The notes: generated from the letters alone by a model not told the origin. A stretch of DNA of 64,000 nt from Devriesea agamarum (GCF_900070355.1 NZ_LN849456.1:2294001-2358000), one strand, 5' to 3'. Counted from the first letter of the stretch, positions 1 to 8,893 are shown. A program made the numbers and translations.

Positions 1-297
1 ATCGAACCGCAGCGCCCGCGCGATGAGCACCGTATAGACCAGCATGAGGGCGACCGTTGCCCACGCCGCGGCGCGTCCGAGCATCCCCGCCGCACCTCCT
101 AGGCCCGTGAGCGTCAACCCGATGGCGAGCAGAGCTTCGATGGTCGGCAGACACAGCGCCCACCAGGTTTTCTCGAACGGTCGGGGTAGACGCAGGTCAC
201 GTGCGGCCCGACGGGTCCCAGGAACATCCAGGTATTTGGCGATGGCACTGACCGCCAGCACGGCAGTCAGCACGAACCAGCAGATCACGACGAACAT
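1..297 (-). CDS. MauE/DoxX-like integral membrane protein (partial)
   Basis: The visible 99 N-terminal residues start at ATG 297 and run off the left edge of the window. They contain a first hydrophobic helix (residues 2-20, MFVVICWFVLTAVLAVSAIA), then a K-Y-L-D motif and a basic cytoplasmic stretch, and then two closely spaced hydrophobic helices (about 45-65 and 72-93). This pattern (helix, 'AKYLD.P..', helix pair) is that of the MauE/DoxX redox-associated membrane family, which supports disulfide or quinone-linked redox proteins in the membrane. A purine-rich stretch (GAAAGGAAA) lies upstream of the ATG. The partner redox protein would be outside the window. Family assignment is by pattern only. 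Confidence 0.55.
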   Translation of the reverse strand, partial: MFVVICWFVLTAVLAVSAIAKYLDVPGTRRAARDLRLPRPFEKTWWALCLPTIEALLAIGLTLTGLGGAAGMLGRAAAWATVALMLVYTVLIARALRFD

Positions 298-541
298 GCC
301 AGGATTTCCTTTCACTTTCCGTCTCGCTGCGTTCTGCGGCGCTGCGGCTCAGCCAGGCGGTTTCTGCCGGTGATGTGTCATTCAATTATGTTCTGTCGGG
401 CGCGCGGGATGGTCCATCAGCGTTTTGAGGCCCCACCCGCGTTCCGGAGGGACTGCGGCGTTATTGGGTCCGATCAGCATTTTGGAGGCCTCGCCTGTGT
501 CTCAGAGGGCCCGCGGGCATTCTGAATGGGTCGTCCGGTGC

Positions 542-1561
542 TCAGCTGTTCGGCGGGGCGGTGGATCCCCGCAGGATGAGATCGGCTGGGATCTCCACGG
601 ATTCGGTGTCCAGTCCTAGCGCGAGACGGGTGGCAGCAGCGCCAATCTGTGAGAAACGCAAGCGTACGGTAGACAGGGCGGGAGTCATCGCGGAGGCGTA
701 CGGGTGGTCGTCAAACCCGATAATTGACACCTTGCCGGGGACGGAGATGCCCAAAGCCGTGAGTTCAGCAACGACGCCAGCGGCAAGGTCATCATTTCCG
801 CACAGCACCGCGGTGGTCCGGCGCTCTGCGACAATGCGGGCCAGTCGACGACCCGTAGTGACCGACCAACCGACGCCCAGCGGTTCGGGCCGGTTCAGTC
901 CGCGAGCGGCTAGTGCGTCGCGCCAGCCTTGGGCACGAGGGTCTGGATAGTTGGCCGGGGGCACGCCAATGTAGTCGACGTGATGATGCCCGAGGTCGAG
1001 CAGATAGTCGGTGGCCTGCTGTGCTCCGCGGCGGTCGTCGGTCCAAGCGCGCGGGTACTGTTCGGTTTCTCCGTCTGGTTGGCCACCGGCGATTGCGAGG
1101 GGGAGATCTACGGGTAGTTCGTGGATCAGTGTGTTGCAGGGGGTATCGAACTCCATGACCACAACGCCATCGAGTTTTTCAGTCAGGAGCTGGGCGATGG
1201 TGTCGGCGCGCGATGCGACTGCGCCTGGCACGAGGTGGATGGTCAGATTCGCGTCTAGATCGCGGGCTGTGTCCAGGGCGCCGGCCAGTGTCATCCAGTA
1301 TCCGCTGCGGCTGATATCGCTGGTGAGGATGGCGACATGCGGGCGGGCGGGTTCGTTTCTTCTGCCTTTGAGGTAGCCGAGTTCGCGGGCTGCCTCCTGC
1401 ACGGCGCGGTGAGTTGGGGAGCTGGAGGCGTCCTCGCGTGGCGAGTGGTGATTGGTGGACAGGGCTCGTGAGGCGGTGGGGATGGATACTCCTGCCCGCT
1501 GCGCAACGTCGCGCAGATGTGGGGGTTGCCAGGGTCGGCGCGGGGGGACGGGTTGTGACAC
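542..1561 (-). CDS. LacI-family transcriptional regulator
   Basis: A 339-aa protein of typical LacI/GalR length. Residues about 16-35 form the DNA-binding helix-turn-helix (LRDVAQRAGVSIPTASRALS), followed by the hinge and a periplasmic-binding-protein-like effector domain (from about HVAILTSDISRSGYW, with the family pattern 'GDDLAAGVVAELTALGISVPGKVSIIGFDD', written here only as a guide to the region 245-275). It probably represses a sugar or nucleoside utilisation operon, but no catabolic genes are adjacent; the neighbour on the left is a MauE-like membrane gene. The start is GTG at 1561, inside a perfect inverted repeat, and I see no Shine-Dalgarno sequence, so the message could be leaderless. 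The ligand cannot be told from sequence. Confidence 0.88.
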   Translation of the reverse strand: MSQPVPPRRPWQPPHLRDVAQRAGVSIPTASRALSTNHHSPREDASSSPTHRAVQEAARELGYLKGRRNEPARPHVAILTSDISRSGYWMTLAGALDTARDLDANLTIHLVPGAVASRADTIAQLLTEKLDGVVVMEFDTPCNTLIHELPVDLPLAIAGGQPDGETEQYPRAWTDDRRGAQQATDYLLDLGHHHVDYIGVPPANYPDPRAQGWRDALAARGLNRPEPLGVGWSVTTGRRLARIVAERRTTAVLCGNDDLAAGVVAELTALGISVPGKVSIIGFDDHPYASAMTPALSTVRLRFSQIGAAATRLALGLDTESVEIPADLILRGSTAPPNS

Positions 1562-1577
1562 GAGACCATCGTGTCAC
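1555..1577. promoter_or_regulatory. Perfect inverted repeat over the LacI regulator start (candidate auto-operator)
   Basis: Arms GTGACACGA and TCGTGTCAC (9 bp each) with a 5-nt spacer. The left arm contains the GTG start codon of the LacI-family gene on the minus strand. The position suggests autoregulation, but the 9-5-9 geometry is wider than a classical LacI operator, so binding by another protein is possible. Confidence 0.4.
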
Positions 1578-1819
1578 GCCGGGGTAGGCCGTCGGAGTTT
1601 TATCGTGAGATTTAGAAGATTAGCGACAGTGTTGTCGGCGGGTGGGACTGTGGGTCGGTTGGGGTGTGCGGGTAGTTGGGGGATGTTCTTGTGGCGCCCG
1701 GGGTGGTTCCAACGTTTCGGTGGCTGTGGCTTTTGTGGGTGTTAAAACGCCTGGTAAATGCGTGCACAGGAAGGTATTGAGGGGGTTGTTGTGATGTGTG
1801 TGACTGTTCGTTTGTGTAG

Positions 1820-1849
1820 TTGAGTGGCCCAGATGAGAGGTCGTACACT
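1820..1849 (+). promoter_or_regulatory. Candidate sigma-70-type promoter of the surface transporter operon
   Basis: TTGAGT at 1820-1825 and TACACT at 1844-1849 are separated by 18 bp, ahead of the GTG start at 1956. The rest of the 1562-1955 intergenic stretch shows no convincing gene; ORFs there on the minus strand have no family resemblance or ribosome binding site. Confidence 0.4.
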
Positions 1850-1859
1850 TGTCGCCTGT

Positions 1860-1874
1860 TGAGAATGACAATCA
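1860..1874. promoter_or_regulatory. Candidate Zur-like operator
   Basis: TGAGAATGACAATCA matches the actinobacterial Zur box as I recall it (TGAAAATGATTTTCA) at 11 of 15 positions. It lies about 10 nt past the putative -10 element, where a repressor would block transcription, and the operon behind it encodes a ZnuABC/MntABC-type transporter. The match is imperfect on the right half-site, so this is suggestive only. Confidence 0.35.
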
Positions 1875-1955
1875 CCACCCTTCCCGATTTGGTGACCGTT
1901 CACAGAGCATCGGCACTGAAACACCCCGCTGAAACATGGAAAGACCGAGGCGCCC

Positions 1956-3890
1956 GTGACCCCCGCACGCCCAAGCCACTCCTCAACCCGCACTCAGCCC
2001 TCTGACTTCCGCCACCGCATCCTCGCGGCAATCTTCGCCTTCGCGCTCGCCAGCGGACTCATCCTGGTCGGAGGACCCGCCGCCCACGCGCGCGTGATCG
2101 TCCTCGACCACGGACACATGGACCTCTTCACCGTCACCGCATCCGGAAATCAGCTCTCCCTCGCACTCAAGGAAGACGTCACCGGCCACCACGTGTCACG
2201 CAACCCGGGCGAGGTCATCGTCGGCGTCAAAGACCAGGCCTACACCAACTCGACCGCGTCCCTGCCCGGCATCGGCACTGCGGGATACGCCCTGCCGCAA
2301 ACCCAAAACCCCTCCCTGCCCTGGCCCGGATGGGACACCCAAGGTGTTGCGCAAGCCGGATTTGGCAGCGTCGACATTATCTTTTCCCAGGTCAAAGGGC
2401 CGGGCAACGTGTACCTCTGGCAGCAAAACCCCGCTGGTGGGGTAAAGCCAATGCTCGCCAACGGATCAGCCCGAATCACTTCAGGGGCCATCCTCACCCA
2501 AGCTGAACCCGCCCACACCCACGCAAACTGGCTGTTTACCAGGCCCGGCGTGTACACCATGGCGGTCTATGCTCGCGCCCACAAGGGCGGGCAATGGGCT
2601 CAAACGCCCGCTTACTGGTACACCTTCTCCGTCGGCACCAAAAACATCCCCGGCGCACAGGGCACAGCCAAACCCGGACGAGCCAGCAGCCCAGGCCGAG
2701 CCGAACGCCCCGCCGGCGCACCAGGGGCCGCACCACAAGGCCAGGCACAATCAGGGGCCATGCCACCGGGTGCCCCGGGCGGAACCGACCCGGGTGCGGT
2801 ACCCGGCGGCATTGACCGCCCCGCCGGAGAGAATCCGGCAGCCCCCGGCGCCCAAGCGCAGCAAGCCCCGACCATGTGCACGCCTCGCACCCAGACCGAC
2901 ACCATCACCACAGCCCAAGCCGATGAACTGCGCCCGCAGCAACTCACCGCAACCGGTGGAACGATCACCATCCCCGCCAATACCCACGTTCACCCCAACT
3001 GGGTATTCACCAAACCGGGACAGTACACCGTGCGGATCACGCAAAAAGCCACCCGGACCGACGGTAAACAGGTCACCGCACCAGTCACCCTGCGCTTTGA
3101 CGTTGGCGGACATGGCAACGCCGACAACGGGCACTTCGACCTCGGGAGCATCCTGCGCGGCGGTGAGCTGATCGCCGAAGTGAAAGACGACCGGCACCAG
3201 CCCGCCACCTGGGCACCCCCAGAGACGTTCACCTTCGGACTATCGGATCGAGCAAAAACCACTGCTCCGGCAGGCATCGGCTTCATCGCCCCCGAAGGCA
3301 GCGGCATCCACATGATCTCCTCCACCCAGGTCGAAGGAGTTCCCTGGCTCGGAGCCAACACCCAGCATGAAAGCATCACCGGTGGCACCACCGGACCGGT
3401 GACCTGGACACTCGACGCCGTCGAGGGCCCCGGCGCACTCGCCGCCTTTACCTCCGGTAACTTCGGAGCGGTCGTGGGGCAGCGCTGGTTCGGCGGGGTA
3501 AAAGCCTCTGCCGCCTCCGTCTTCAGCCCGAATCAAGACGGCACCGTCATCCGAACCACCACGGTCGGTGTTGACCCCGAAGGCAAGCCCTGCGACCCCT
3601 TCGCCGCCAGCACCGCGAACCCCCGCGCGGCTGCGCCCGCCCCGGCAGCCCACGCACCCAGCAACCAGGCTGCCATCCAGCCAGTCTCCGCGCAGGGACC
3701 ATCCTGGGCACTTTTGATCGGCATTGCCCTCGCAGCCGCCGGAGTTGCCGTGTTCGTCACCGCGCTGGTGATCTACCTGGCGATCCGTCGCAAGCTGGCG
3801 CAGTCCGCCGCCGCTCCCACAGATGCGACCGCCGACCAAACCTCAGAGACCTCTCAGCCCTCTGACACCCCTGATCAGCCCCAAGCATGA
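1956..3890 (+). CDS. Membrane-anchored surface protein with His-rich anchored-repeat domains
   Basis: A 644-aa exported protein. GTG start at 1956 with GAGG five bases upstream. A signal peptide is visible (residues 21-45, cleavage probably after AHA). Domain 1 (about 47-228) opens with VLDHGHMD and ends with HTHANWLFTRPGVY; a Pro/Gly/Ala-rich linker follows (about 229-305); a second region has HVHPNWVFTKPGQY and then a GHFDLGSI...VPWLG half. One membrane helix (about 585-611) is followed by a basic stop and a short cytoplasmic tail; there is no LPXTG motif. These features match the actinobacterial surface-anchored repeat family (TIGR03769, 'choice-of-anchor M'). It overlaps the next gene by 4 nt (ATGA), so it belongs to the ABC transporter operon and is probably a metal- or ligand-capturing surface component. 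The exact ligand is unknown. Confidence 0.85.
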   Translation: MTPARPSHSSTRTQPSDFRHRILAAIFAFALASGLILVGGPAAHARVIVLDHGHMDLFTVTASGNQLSLALKEDVTGHHVSRNPGEVIVGVKDQAYTNSTASLPGIGTAGYALPQTQNPSLPWPGWDTQGVAQAGFGSVDIIFSQVKGPGNVYLWQQNPAGGVKPMLANGSARITSGAILTQAEPAHTHANWLFTRPGVYTMAVYARAHKGGQWAQTPAYWYTFSVGTKNIPGAQGTAKPGRASSPGRAERPAGAPGAAPQGQAQSGAMPPGAPGGTDPGAVPGGIDRPAGENPAAPGAQAQQAPTMCTPRTQTDTITTAQADELRPQQLTATGGTITIPANTHVHPNWVFTKPGQYTVRITQKATRTDGKQVTAPVTLRFDVGGHGNADNGHFDLGSILRGGELIAEVKDDRHQPATWAPPETFTFGLSDRAKTTAPAGIGFIAPEGSGIHMISSTQVEGVPWLGANTQHESITGGTTGPVTWTLDAVEGPGALAAFTSGNFGAVVGQRWFGGVKASAASVFSPNQDGTVIRTTTVGVDPEGKPCDPFAASTANPRAAAPAPAAHAPSNQAAIQPVSAQGPSWALLIGIALAAAGVAVFVTALVIYLAIRRKLAQSAAAPTDATADQTSETSQPSDTPDQPQA

Positions 3891-5689
3891 GAATCTCCCC
3901 CCGGATCGCTGCGGCACTCACGGCCGCAGCGCTCATTCTCAGCGGCTGCCAGGTTTCTGGCTCATCAGCTGATTCCAAGGCCGGCATCGGCGCGTCTTCC
4001 CAGCGCGCCGATGCCCAACAACTCGGCCGAGGCACCCCCTTAAACCTGGTCGCCACCACCGGGTTCATCGGCGATATGGTCCGGCAGGTCGCAGGGACCC
4101 GAGGGCACGTCACCACGCTGATCCCCGAGGGCGCCGACCCGCACACTTACGAGCCGAGCCTTGCCAATGTGCGCTCCATCGCGTACGCCGACGCAGCGTT
4201 TACTAACGGGCTGCTGCTTGAAGAAACCTCGCTGCTGCGCGCCGTCACCGCGAATCTTCCCGACGGCGTCGATGCGGTGGCCCTGGCGGAACTCGCACCC
4301 AAGTACGGAGGGGTGCATCGCAGACTCGTGGAAGACCCATCACTGGGAACAATCTGGCTCGGTCTGCGGGTGCGTGGACGCGCAGCGGGGCTTGACCCCA
4401 CCACCTACAACAACGCCGAAGTGCGGACCATCGCGACCCGGGTGGAGGGGCCCGGCGCGCTGTTCGCATACACCACCGGAACGTTCGGCCAACCTCAGTC
4501 CTATATCGACTCCGCCAACGGACTCGACGACCACGACCGCATCGCGCTACCGCTGAACGCGCACACCCACATGTCATGGGCGTTCAGCACCCCCGGGGTC
4601 TACCGTCTGCACGTACGCAGCGACCTGATCGCACACCCCGATGCCGCTGCTCAACCCTTGTCTTCAAGCGTGATCACCATCGCCGTCGGCGTCGATCCCC
4701 GGACAATTCCCGGGATGGAAGGTGCCGAGGTGCTCGACGCCGGTCACACCGACATCACCACCGACCTCGGCCAGAAAAACATTGTGCTTCAGGCCGACAC
4801 CGCTGCCAAGCCCCCTGAGACTGCCGACCGCTCCGCCCCGACGGCGAATCGCGCTGCCCCGCCTGCGGACAATCACCTCCCCGCCAGCGGGCACCGCGAC
4901 CTCGACCCCGCGCACACCGTGATCGCGGTACCCCAGGCCGCATTAACCGAAATCCCACCCTCCCCAGCTTTTCGATTCCTGGGCAACCCAGGCCGTGAAA
5001 TCTACCAACTGCCGCAGGCCGTGCTCGGCAAACACGTTCACGGCGAAATCGACCCTCACCTCTGGCACGACGTCGACAACGGCATCGCCTATGTCGAAGC
5101 GATCCGTGACCACTTGAGTTCTGTTGACCCCAGCGGCGCCTCGACTTATCGGGAGAACGCCAACCGGTATATCGGGGAGCTCAGAACTGCCCAGCGGTAT
5201 ATCCATGACGTGCTGGCGCGGATACCGGTGGACCGGCGACGCCTGGTTACCGCCCATGACGCGTTCGGATACCTCGGCGCGGCAGAGCACTTGCAGATCG
5301 CCGGTTTCGTCACCCCAACGCCCGGGGTCGAAGCCTCCACGCGGGACCTGGTTGCCCTATCCCGGACGCTGACTTCGCTGCACATTCCGGCCGTGTTCGT
5401 CGAACCCAACCTCGCAAACGGTTCCCGCGACCTGATGGCAACTGCCCGAGCCGCCGGGGTGCAGATCTGCTCCATCTACGGGGACTCGTTCGCCGGACCA
5501 GTGCACTCCTATGTCGGCCTGGTGACCGAGAACGCCTACCAGCTGTCCACCTGTTTGCTTCCCGAATCGCTGCCGCCGCCACGGTTTGGACCCACGGCGT
5601 TCCCGCAGCACATCAGCACCTCAATCCCGAATACCTCAACCCCCGGCTCATCCCCGGCATCGCCTCGAACCGCGAAGGAACCGACATGA
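3887..5689 (+). CDS. Anchored-repeat ABC transporter substrate-binding lipoprotein, interrupted by a surface-repeat domain
   Basis: A 600-aa lipoprotein (LSGC lipobox, Cys21). Residues about 50-135 resemble the N-lobe of ZnuA/MntA cluster A-I binding proteins (VATTGFIGDMVRQVAG, then GADPHTYEPS with His86). About 230 residues of anchored-repeat sequence follow (HTHMSWAFSTPGVY, then LDAGHTDITTD and FLGNPGREIYQLPQ), and the binding protein resumes at HGEIDPHLWHDV and runs to the end. Candidate metal ligands in the family positions are His86, His391 (or His394), His457 and Asp533. Normal relatives are about 300 aa, so the extra length is the insert plus a tail. The start ATG overlaps the preceding stop by 4 nt. 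Matches the family described as TIGR03772. Substrate is probably Zn or Mn, by family inference. Confidence 0.87.
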   Translation: MRISPRIAAALTAAALILSGCQVSGSSADSKAGIGASSQRADAQQLGRGTPLNLVATTGFIGDMVRQVAGTRGHVTTLIPEGADPHTYEPSLANVRSIAYADAAFTNGLLLEETSLLRAVTANLPDGVDAVALAELAPKYGGVHRRLVEDPSLGTIWLGLRVRGRAAGLDPTTYNNAEVRTIATRVEGPGALFAYTTGTFGQPQSYIDSANGLDDHDRIALPLNAHTHMSWAFSTPGVYRLHVRSDLIAHPDAAAQPLSSSVITIAVGVDPRTIPGMEGAEVLDAGHTDITTDLGQKNIVLQADTAAKPPETADRSAPTANRAAPPADNHLPASGHRDLDPAHTVIAVPQAALTEIPPSPAFRFLGNPGREIYQLPQAVLGKHVHGEIDPHLWHDVDNGIAYVEAIRDHLSSVDPSGASTYRENANRYIGELRTAQRYIHDVLARIPVDRRRLVTAHDAFGYLGAAEHLQIAGFVTPTPGVEASTRDLVALSRTLTSLHIPAVFVEPNLANGSRDLMATARAAGVQICSIYGDSFAGPVHSYVGLVTENAYQLSTCLLPESLPPPRFGPTAFPQHISTSIPNTSTPGSSPASPRTAKEPT

Positions 5690-6906
5690 CTAGCCTCCGC
5701 CCCCGGGCGGATGCGGCCCACACCCCGCATCCCGCCGCACAGAGCGCCCACACGGCAGTTCTCACGGTGCTTGCCCTGCTTACCACTGTGCTCGCTGTGT
5801 TCGCACTGTTCCCGATCTGGGCAGGCAGCGCCCGAGCCGATAATCCGGCTCCGAGCCCGGACCCCTCCCAGCATCGCGCGCCCACCATTCAGCAACCCGT
5901 TGACCCCGCGCTCACCCAACAGGTCAACGCGAACGAACCAATTGCCCCCAAGGGAACCCCGGTCGCCATCTCCGCCGGACACGTCGATATGGGTCCGCGC
6001 TATCTGAATGGGACGTGGGAACTCATGATCCGCGACGACTCCAGCCAGACCCCGATCTGGCGGCACATTGACGATGTGGTGCTCGTGGTCAGCGATGCCG
6101 GACGCCAGACCCTTCCCGCCGGACATGACTATGACTTCACCGGTGCCCGCGCTGGTCAGACCGTATATACGGTGCCGCAACAAGAGATCCCCGGAGTGGT
6201 CTGGCTCGGCTGGAACACTCAAGCCCCGGAGGTCGCCCACTCGGCGCGTGACGGTGTCACCCTGTCGTACGAAGGGCATCAGGGACCGGGCCAGGCCACG
6301 GTTTTCTTACAGTCAGGAAACTTCGGTAAACCACAGCAACTGTTCAGCTCTGCGATTGACCACGCCCAGTCGATCTTCGTAGACCTTGGCACCCATACCC
6401 ACGCCAACTGGGTATTCACCGAACCGGGAATACACCAGCTTCGTATCGGGGCACGTACGACCCTTGCCGACGGCACCACGGTGACCGACGCCCGGCAACT
6501 GCGCTTTGCGGTCGGACAGGGCACCGACCCGCAGCAGGCACTCGCCGCCACCTGGGACCGCGGCCACCAGCTCAGCCCAGCCGAAAACTCAGCACCCGGC
6601 GCATCCGATAGCGCAGGCCGCGACGGTTCGCTCCAACTGGTCGCAGGCGTGGTCATAGCCGTCATCGTTGTCCTGATCATCGTGATCGTGATTGCGGTGC
6701 TCTCCGCACGCTCCCGCCGCCGGGCCCGCGCCGCCGCCTATGCGGAGAACGCGCAGCAAGCCGACGAACAAAACGCCGCAGGTCAGGGTACTGACGGTCG
6801 GGATACCGGAGTTCACGGGGCTGAAGGCCACAGCTCCGGAGGCCAACAAGCCGACGGGACCCAGACAGGTGAGGACAGCAGCAGCCGACCCGGGGAGCGT
6901 TCGTGA
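5686..6906 (+). CDS. Surface-anchored ABC transporter-associated repeat protein
   Basis: 406 aa, ATG overlapping the previous stop by 4 nt. A hydrophobic export segment (about 23-45, ending in AGSARA) is followed by one anchored-repeat domain running from the ISAGHVDMG motif through VPQQEIPGVVWLGWN to HTHANWVFTEPGIHQ and ending at LRFAVGQG. A single C-terminal membrane helix (about 317-340) precedes a basic stop (SRRRARAAA) and a charged Gly/Gln/Asp-rich cytoplasmic tail. Same domain as the flanking surface proteins; resembles TIGR03773 (ABC transporter-associated repeat protein). It lies between the binding protein and the ATPase, so it is expected to work with that transporter at the outer face of the membrane. 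The function of the domain is not established. Confidence 0.82.
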   Translation: MTSLRPRADAAHTPHPAAQSAHTAVLTVLALLTTVLAVFALFPIWAGSARADNPAPSPDPSQHRAPTIQQPVDPALTQQVNANEPIAPKGTPVAISAGHVDMGPRYLNGTWELMIRDDSSQTPIWRHIDDVVLVVSDAGRQTLPAGHDYDFTGARAGQTVYTVPQQEIPGVVWLGWNTQAPEVAHSARDGVTLSYEGHQGPGQATVFLQSGNFGKPQQLFSSAIDHAQSIFVDLGTHTHANWVFTEPGIHQLRIGARTTLADGTTVTDARQLRFAVGQGTDPQQALAATWDRGHQLSPAENSAPGASDSAGRDGSLQLVAGVVIAVIVVLIIVIVIAVLSARSRRRARAAAYAENAQQADEQNAAGQGTDGRDTGVHGAEGHSSGGQQADGTQTGEDSSSRPGERS

Positions 6907-7829
6907 TGTCATCGGCGACCCCCGCGGCAAGCGCTATGGCGGCTGCGGTCGAGGGAACTGGACCCGAAGGCATGGGAACCGAGGGCACTGCGACCGCCCC
7001 CGCCGCCCCCGCCATCCCCGCAGCTCCTGTCGGTTCAGCGGAGTCAGCCACCTCTAAGCGGCACTCGGGTGATCCCGTCCTCGTGATCCGCGACCTCGAC
7101 GTGGACCTCGGCGGTCGGGCCGTACTGCGCGGCGTCAGCACGCAGCTACGGGTCGGGGAATTTGCGGCCCTGCTCGGCCCCAACGGGGCAGGGAAAACCA
7201 CCCTGCTGCGGACGATAATGCAGCTGATTCCGGCCCGATCAGGGTCGGTAACAATCTCGGGAACCAGCGGACGCAGCGCGGTCAGCGCCCTCGGATATGT
7301 GCCGCAACGACACGATGTGACCTGGGACTTCCCCATCTCCGTGGAAGGGGTGGTGCTATCGGGGTTTACCGGGCGCGGCCTCCCGTTTTGGCGACGCCCC
7401 GGTGTGACGCATTTTCGCGCAGTCGCCCAAGCCCTTGCCAAAGTGCGGATGACGGACTTTGCCAACCGCACGCTCGCGGAGTTATCCGGAGGGCAGCGGC
7501 AGCGGGTCTTGATCGCCCGCGCACTGGTGACCGACCCCAACCTGCTCCTGCTCGATGAGCCGTTTACCGGATTGGACGACCCCAGTCAGGACCTTCTGAT
7601 GGACCTGTTTCGCGAGCTAGCAGCTGAAGGACGCACTGTGCTGATGTCCACCCACGACCTCGCCTCCGCCGTCGATATCTGTGACCGGTTGCTGCTGATC
7701 AACGGGCGACTAGTTGCCGATGCGCCGCCCAGCCAGCTCACCGAACCGTCGATGTGGATTGACACGTTCGGCACCCGATCGACCTCGCTTGTGCGGCGCG
7801 CAGTGTGCTCATCGGAGGTGTCCGCGTGA
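6903..7829 (+). CDS. Anchored-repeat-type ABC transporter ATP-binding protein
   Basis: 308 aa. Walker A GPNGAGKTT (from about residue 92), Q-loop near YVPQRHDV, signature LSGGQRQR, Walker B LLLLDEPF and the H-loop STHDL are all intact, so it should be an active ATPase. The arrangement and sequence match the ZnuC/MntB class of metal transporters (TIGR03771). The first ~60 residues are Ala/Gly/Pro-rich and precede the conserved fold; the start could be GTG 6903 (4-nt overlap with the preceding stop) or the adjacent ATG 6906. The gene ends with a 4-nt overlap to the permease. Confidence 0.93.
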   Translation: MMSSATPAASAMAAAVEGTGPEGMGTEGTATAPAAPAIPAAPVGSAESATSKRHSGDPVLVIRDLDVDLGGRAVLRGVSTQLRVGEFAALLGPNGAGKTTLLRTIMQLIPARSGSVTISGTSGRSAVSALGYVPQRHDVTWDFPISVEGVVLSGFTGRGLPFWRRPGVTHFRAVAQALAKVRMTDFANRTLAELSGGQRQRVLIARALVTDPNLLLLDEPFTGLDDPSQDLLMDLFRELAAEGRTVLMSTHDLASAVDICDRLLLINGRLVADAPPSQLTEPSMWIDTFGTRSTSLVRRAVCSSEVSA

Positions 7830-8713
7830 TCTCTCCGCTGGACTTCATACACGACCTGTTCACCCCACAGTTAGCATTCCTGCCACGGGCGCTGGTCGTG
7901 GCGGCCCTCTCGTCGGTGATCTGCGGTGTGGTCGGTTGCCATGTGGTGTTGCGCGGTATGGCATTTATTGGAGAAGCCGTGGCCCACTCGGTGTTCCCAG
8001 GCATCACCATCGCGTTTGCCCTGCAAACCTCCCTCCTGCTGGGTGGGGCGGTTTCCGGCATCGCCGTGGCCCTGATGATCGCGGTGTTTTCCCAGAACCG
8101 TCGCCTACGCGAAGACACCCTGATCGGGGTATTTTTCGCCGCTGCATTCAGCGTGGGCTTGGTGGTGATTTCCCGAACCCCGGGATACACCGGTTCGTTG
8201 CAGTCGTTCCTCTTCGGGTCCCTCACCGGCGTGACCGATGACGACGTGGTGGTGGTTGCCGTGATCGGGGGCGTTGTGCTCGCGGTGCTGCTGCTTTTCC
8301 AGCGGTACCTGGTGGCTGCCGGACTCGACCGGGAATCTGCCCGAGCCGCACACCTGCCGGTGTTTTGGATAGACATCCTCATCTACCTGTCGGTGACCGC
8401 AGCCGTCGTGATGAGCGTGCGGACCATCGGCAACATTTTGGTGCTCGCGCTGCTGGTCACACCCGCGGCCACCGCCCGGATGCTGACCGACCGGCTCGGC
8501 ACGATGATGGCGCTCGCACCCACATTCGGACTCGTCGCGTCCTGTTTAGGGATCTATCTGTCCTGGTCATTGGCGATTCCGACCGGTGCTGCGATCGTCT
8601 TGTGTTCCACCGTCCTGTTCATTCTCACCTGGTGCGCGGCACCTCGACGGGGTGCGATCAGCATGCTGGTGCGCTCCTGGAGGGGGCGCAGCACAACACG
8701 TGAGGTGGCCTGA
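7826..8713 (+). CDS. Anchored-repeat-type ABC transporter permease
   Basis: About 295 aa of the ABC-3 family (ZnuB/MntC), with roughly eight or nine hydrophobic helices and the family patterns VVLRGMAFIGEAVAHSVFPG and NILVLALLVTPAATARML. I place the start at GTG 7826, because it overlaps the ATPase stop by 4 nt and has GGAGG at 7814-7818 seven bases upstream; an earlier in-frame GTG at 7805 would lack this. With the ATPase and binding lipoprotein it forms a complete importer (TIGR03770 family), probably for zinc or manganese. Confidence 0.93.
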   Translation: MISPLDFIHDLFTPQLAFLPRALVVAALSSVICGVVGCHVVLRGMAFIGEAVAHSVFPGITIAFALQTSLLLGGAVSGIAVALMIAVFSQNRRLREDTLIGVFFAAAFSVGLVVISRTPGYTGSLQSFLFGSLTGVTDDDVVVVAVIGGVVLAVLLLFQRYLVAAGLDRESARAAHLPVFWIDILIYLSVTAAVVMSVRTIGNILVLALLVTPAATARMLTDRLGTMMALAPTFGLVASCLGIYLSWSLAIPTGAAIVLCSTVLFILTWCAAPRRGAISMLVRSWRGRSTTREVA

Positions 8714-8741
8714 TTGTTTTTCCGAGAGACCCGTTTCCGAT

Positions 8742-8762
8742 AGATCCGTTGTCAACGGATCT
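8742..8762. terminator. Inverted repeat between permease and the large surface protein
   Basis: Perfect 9-bp arms (AGATCCGTT / AACGGATCT) around a 3-nt loop, 28 nt after the permease stop. There is no U-tract, so it may be an attenuating hairpin or a protein-binding site rather than a full terminator. Confidence 0.4.
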
Positions 8763-8893
8763 GCCCCCAGGCGGGCTGAGCAGACACCCCTACTCCCCAG
8801 ATTTAGCGGTCTAGCTGACCGCACCCATGTACGCATAGGCCTTGAGCCGCACACATCGCGAGAACCAAAACGCGTGGTCGAAAGGATACTGTT

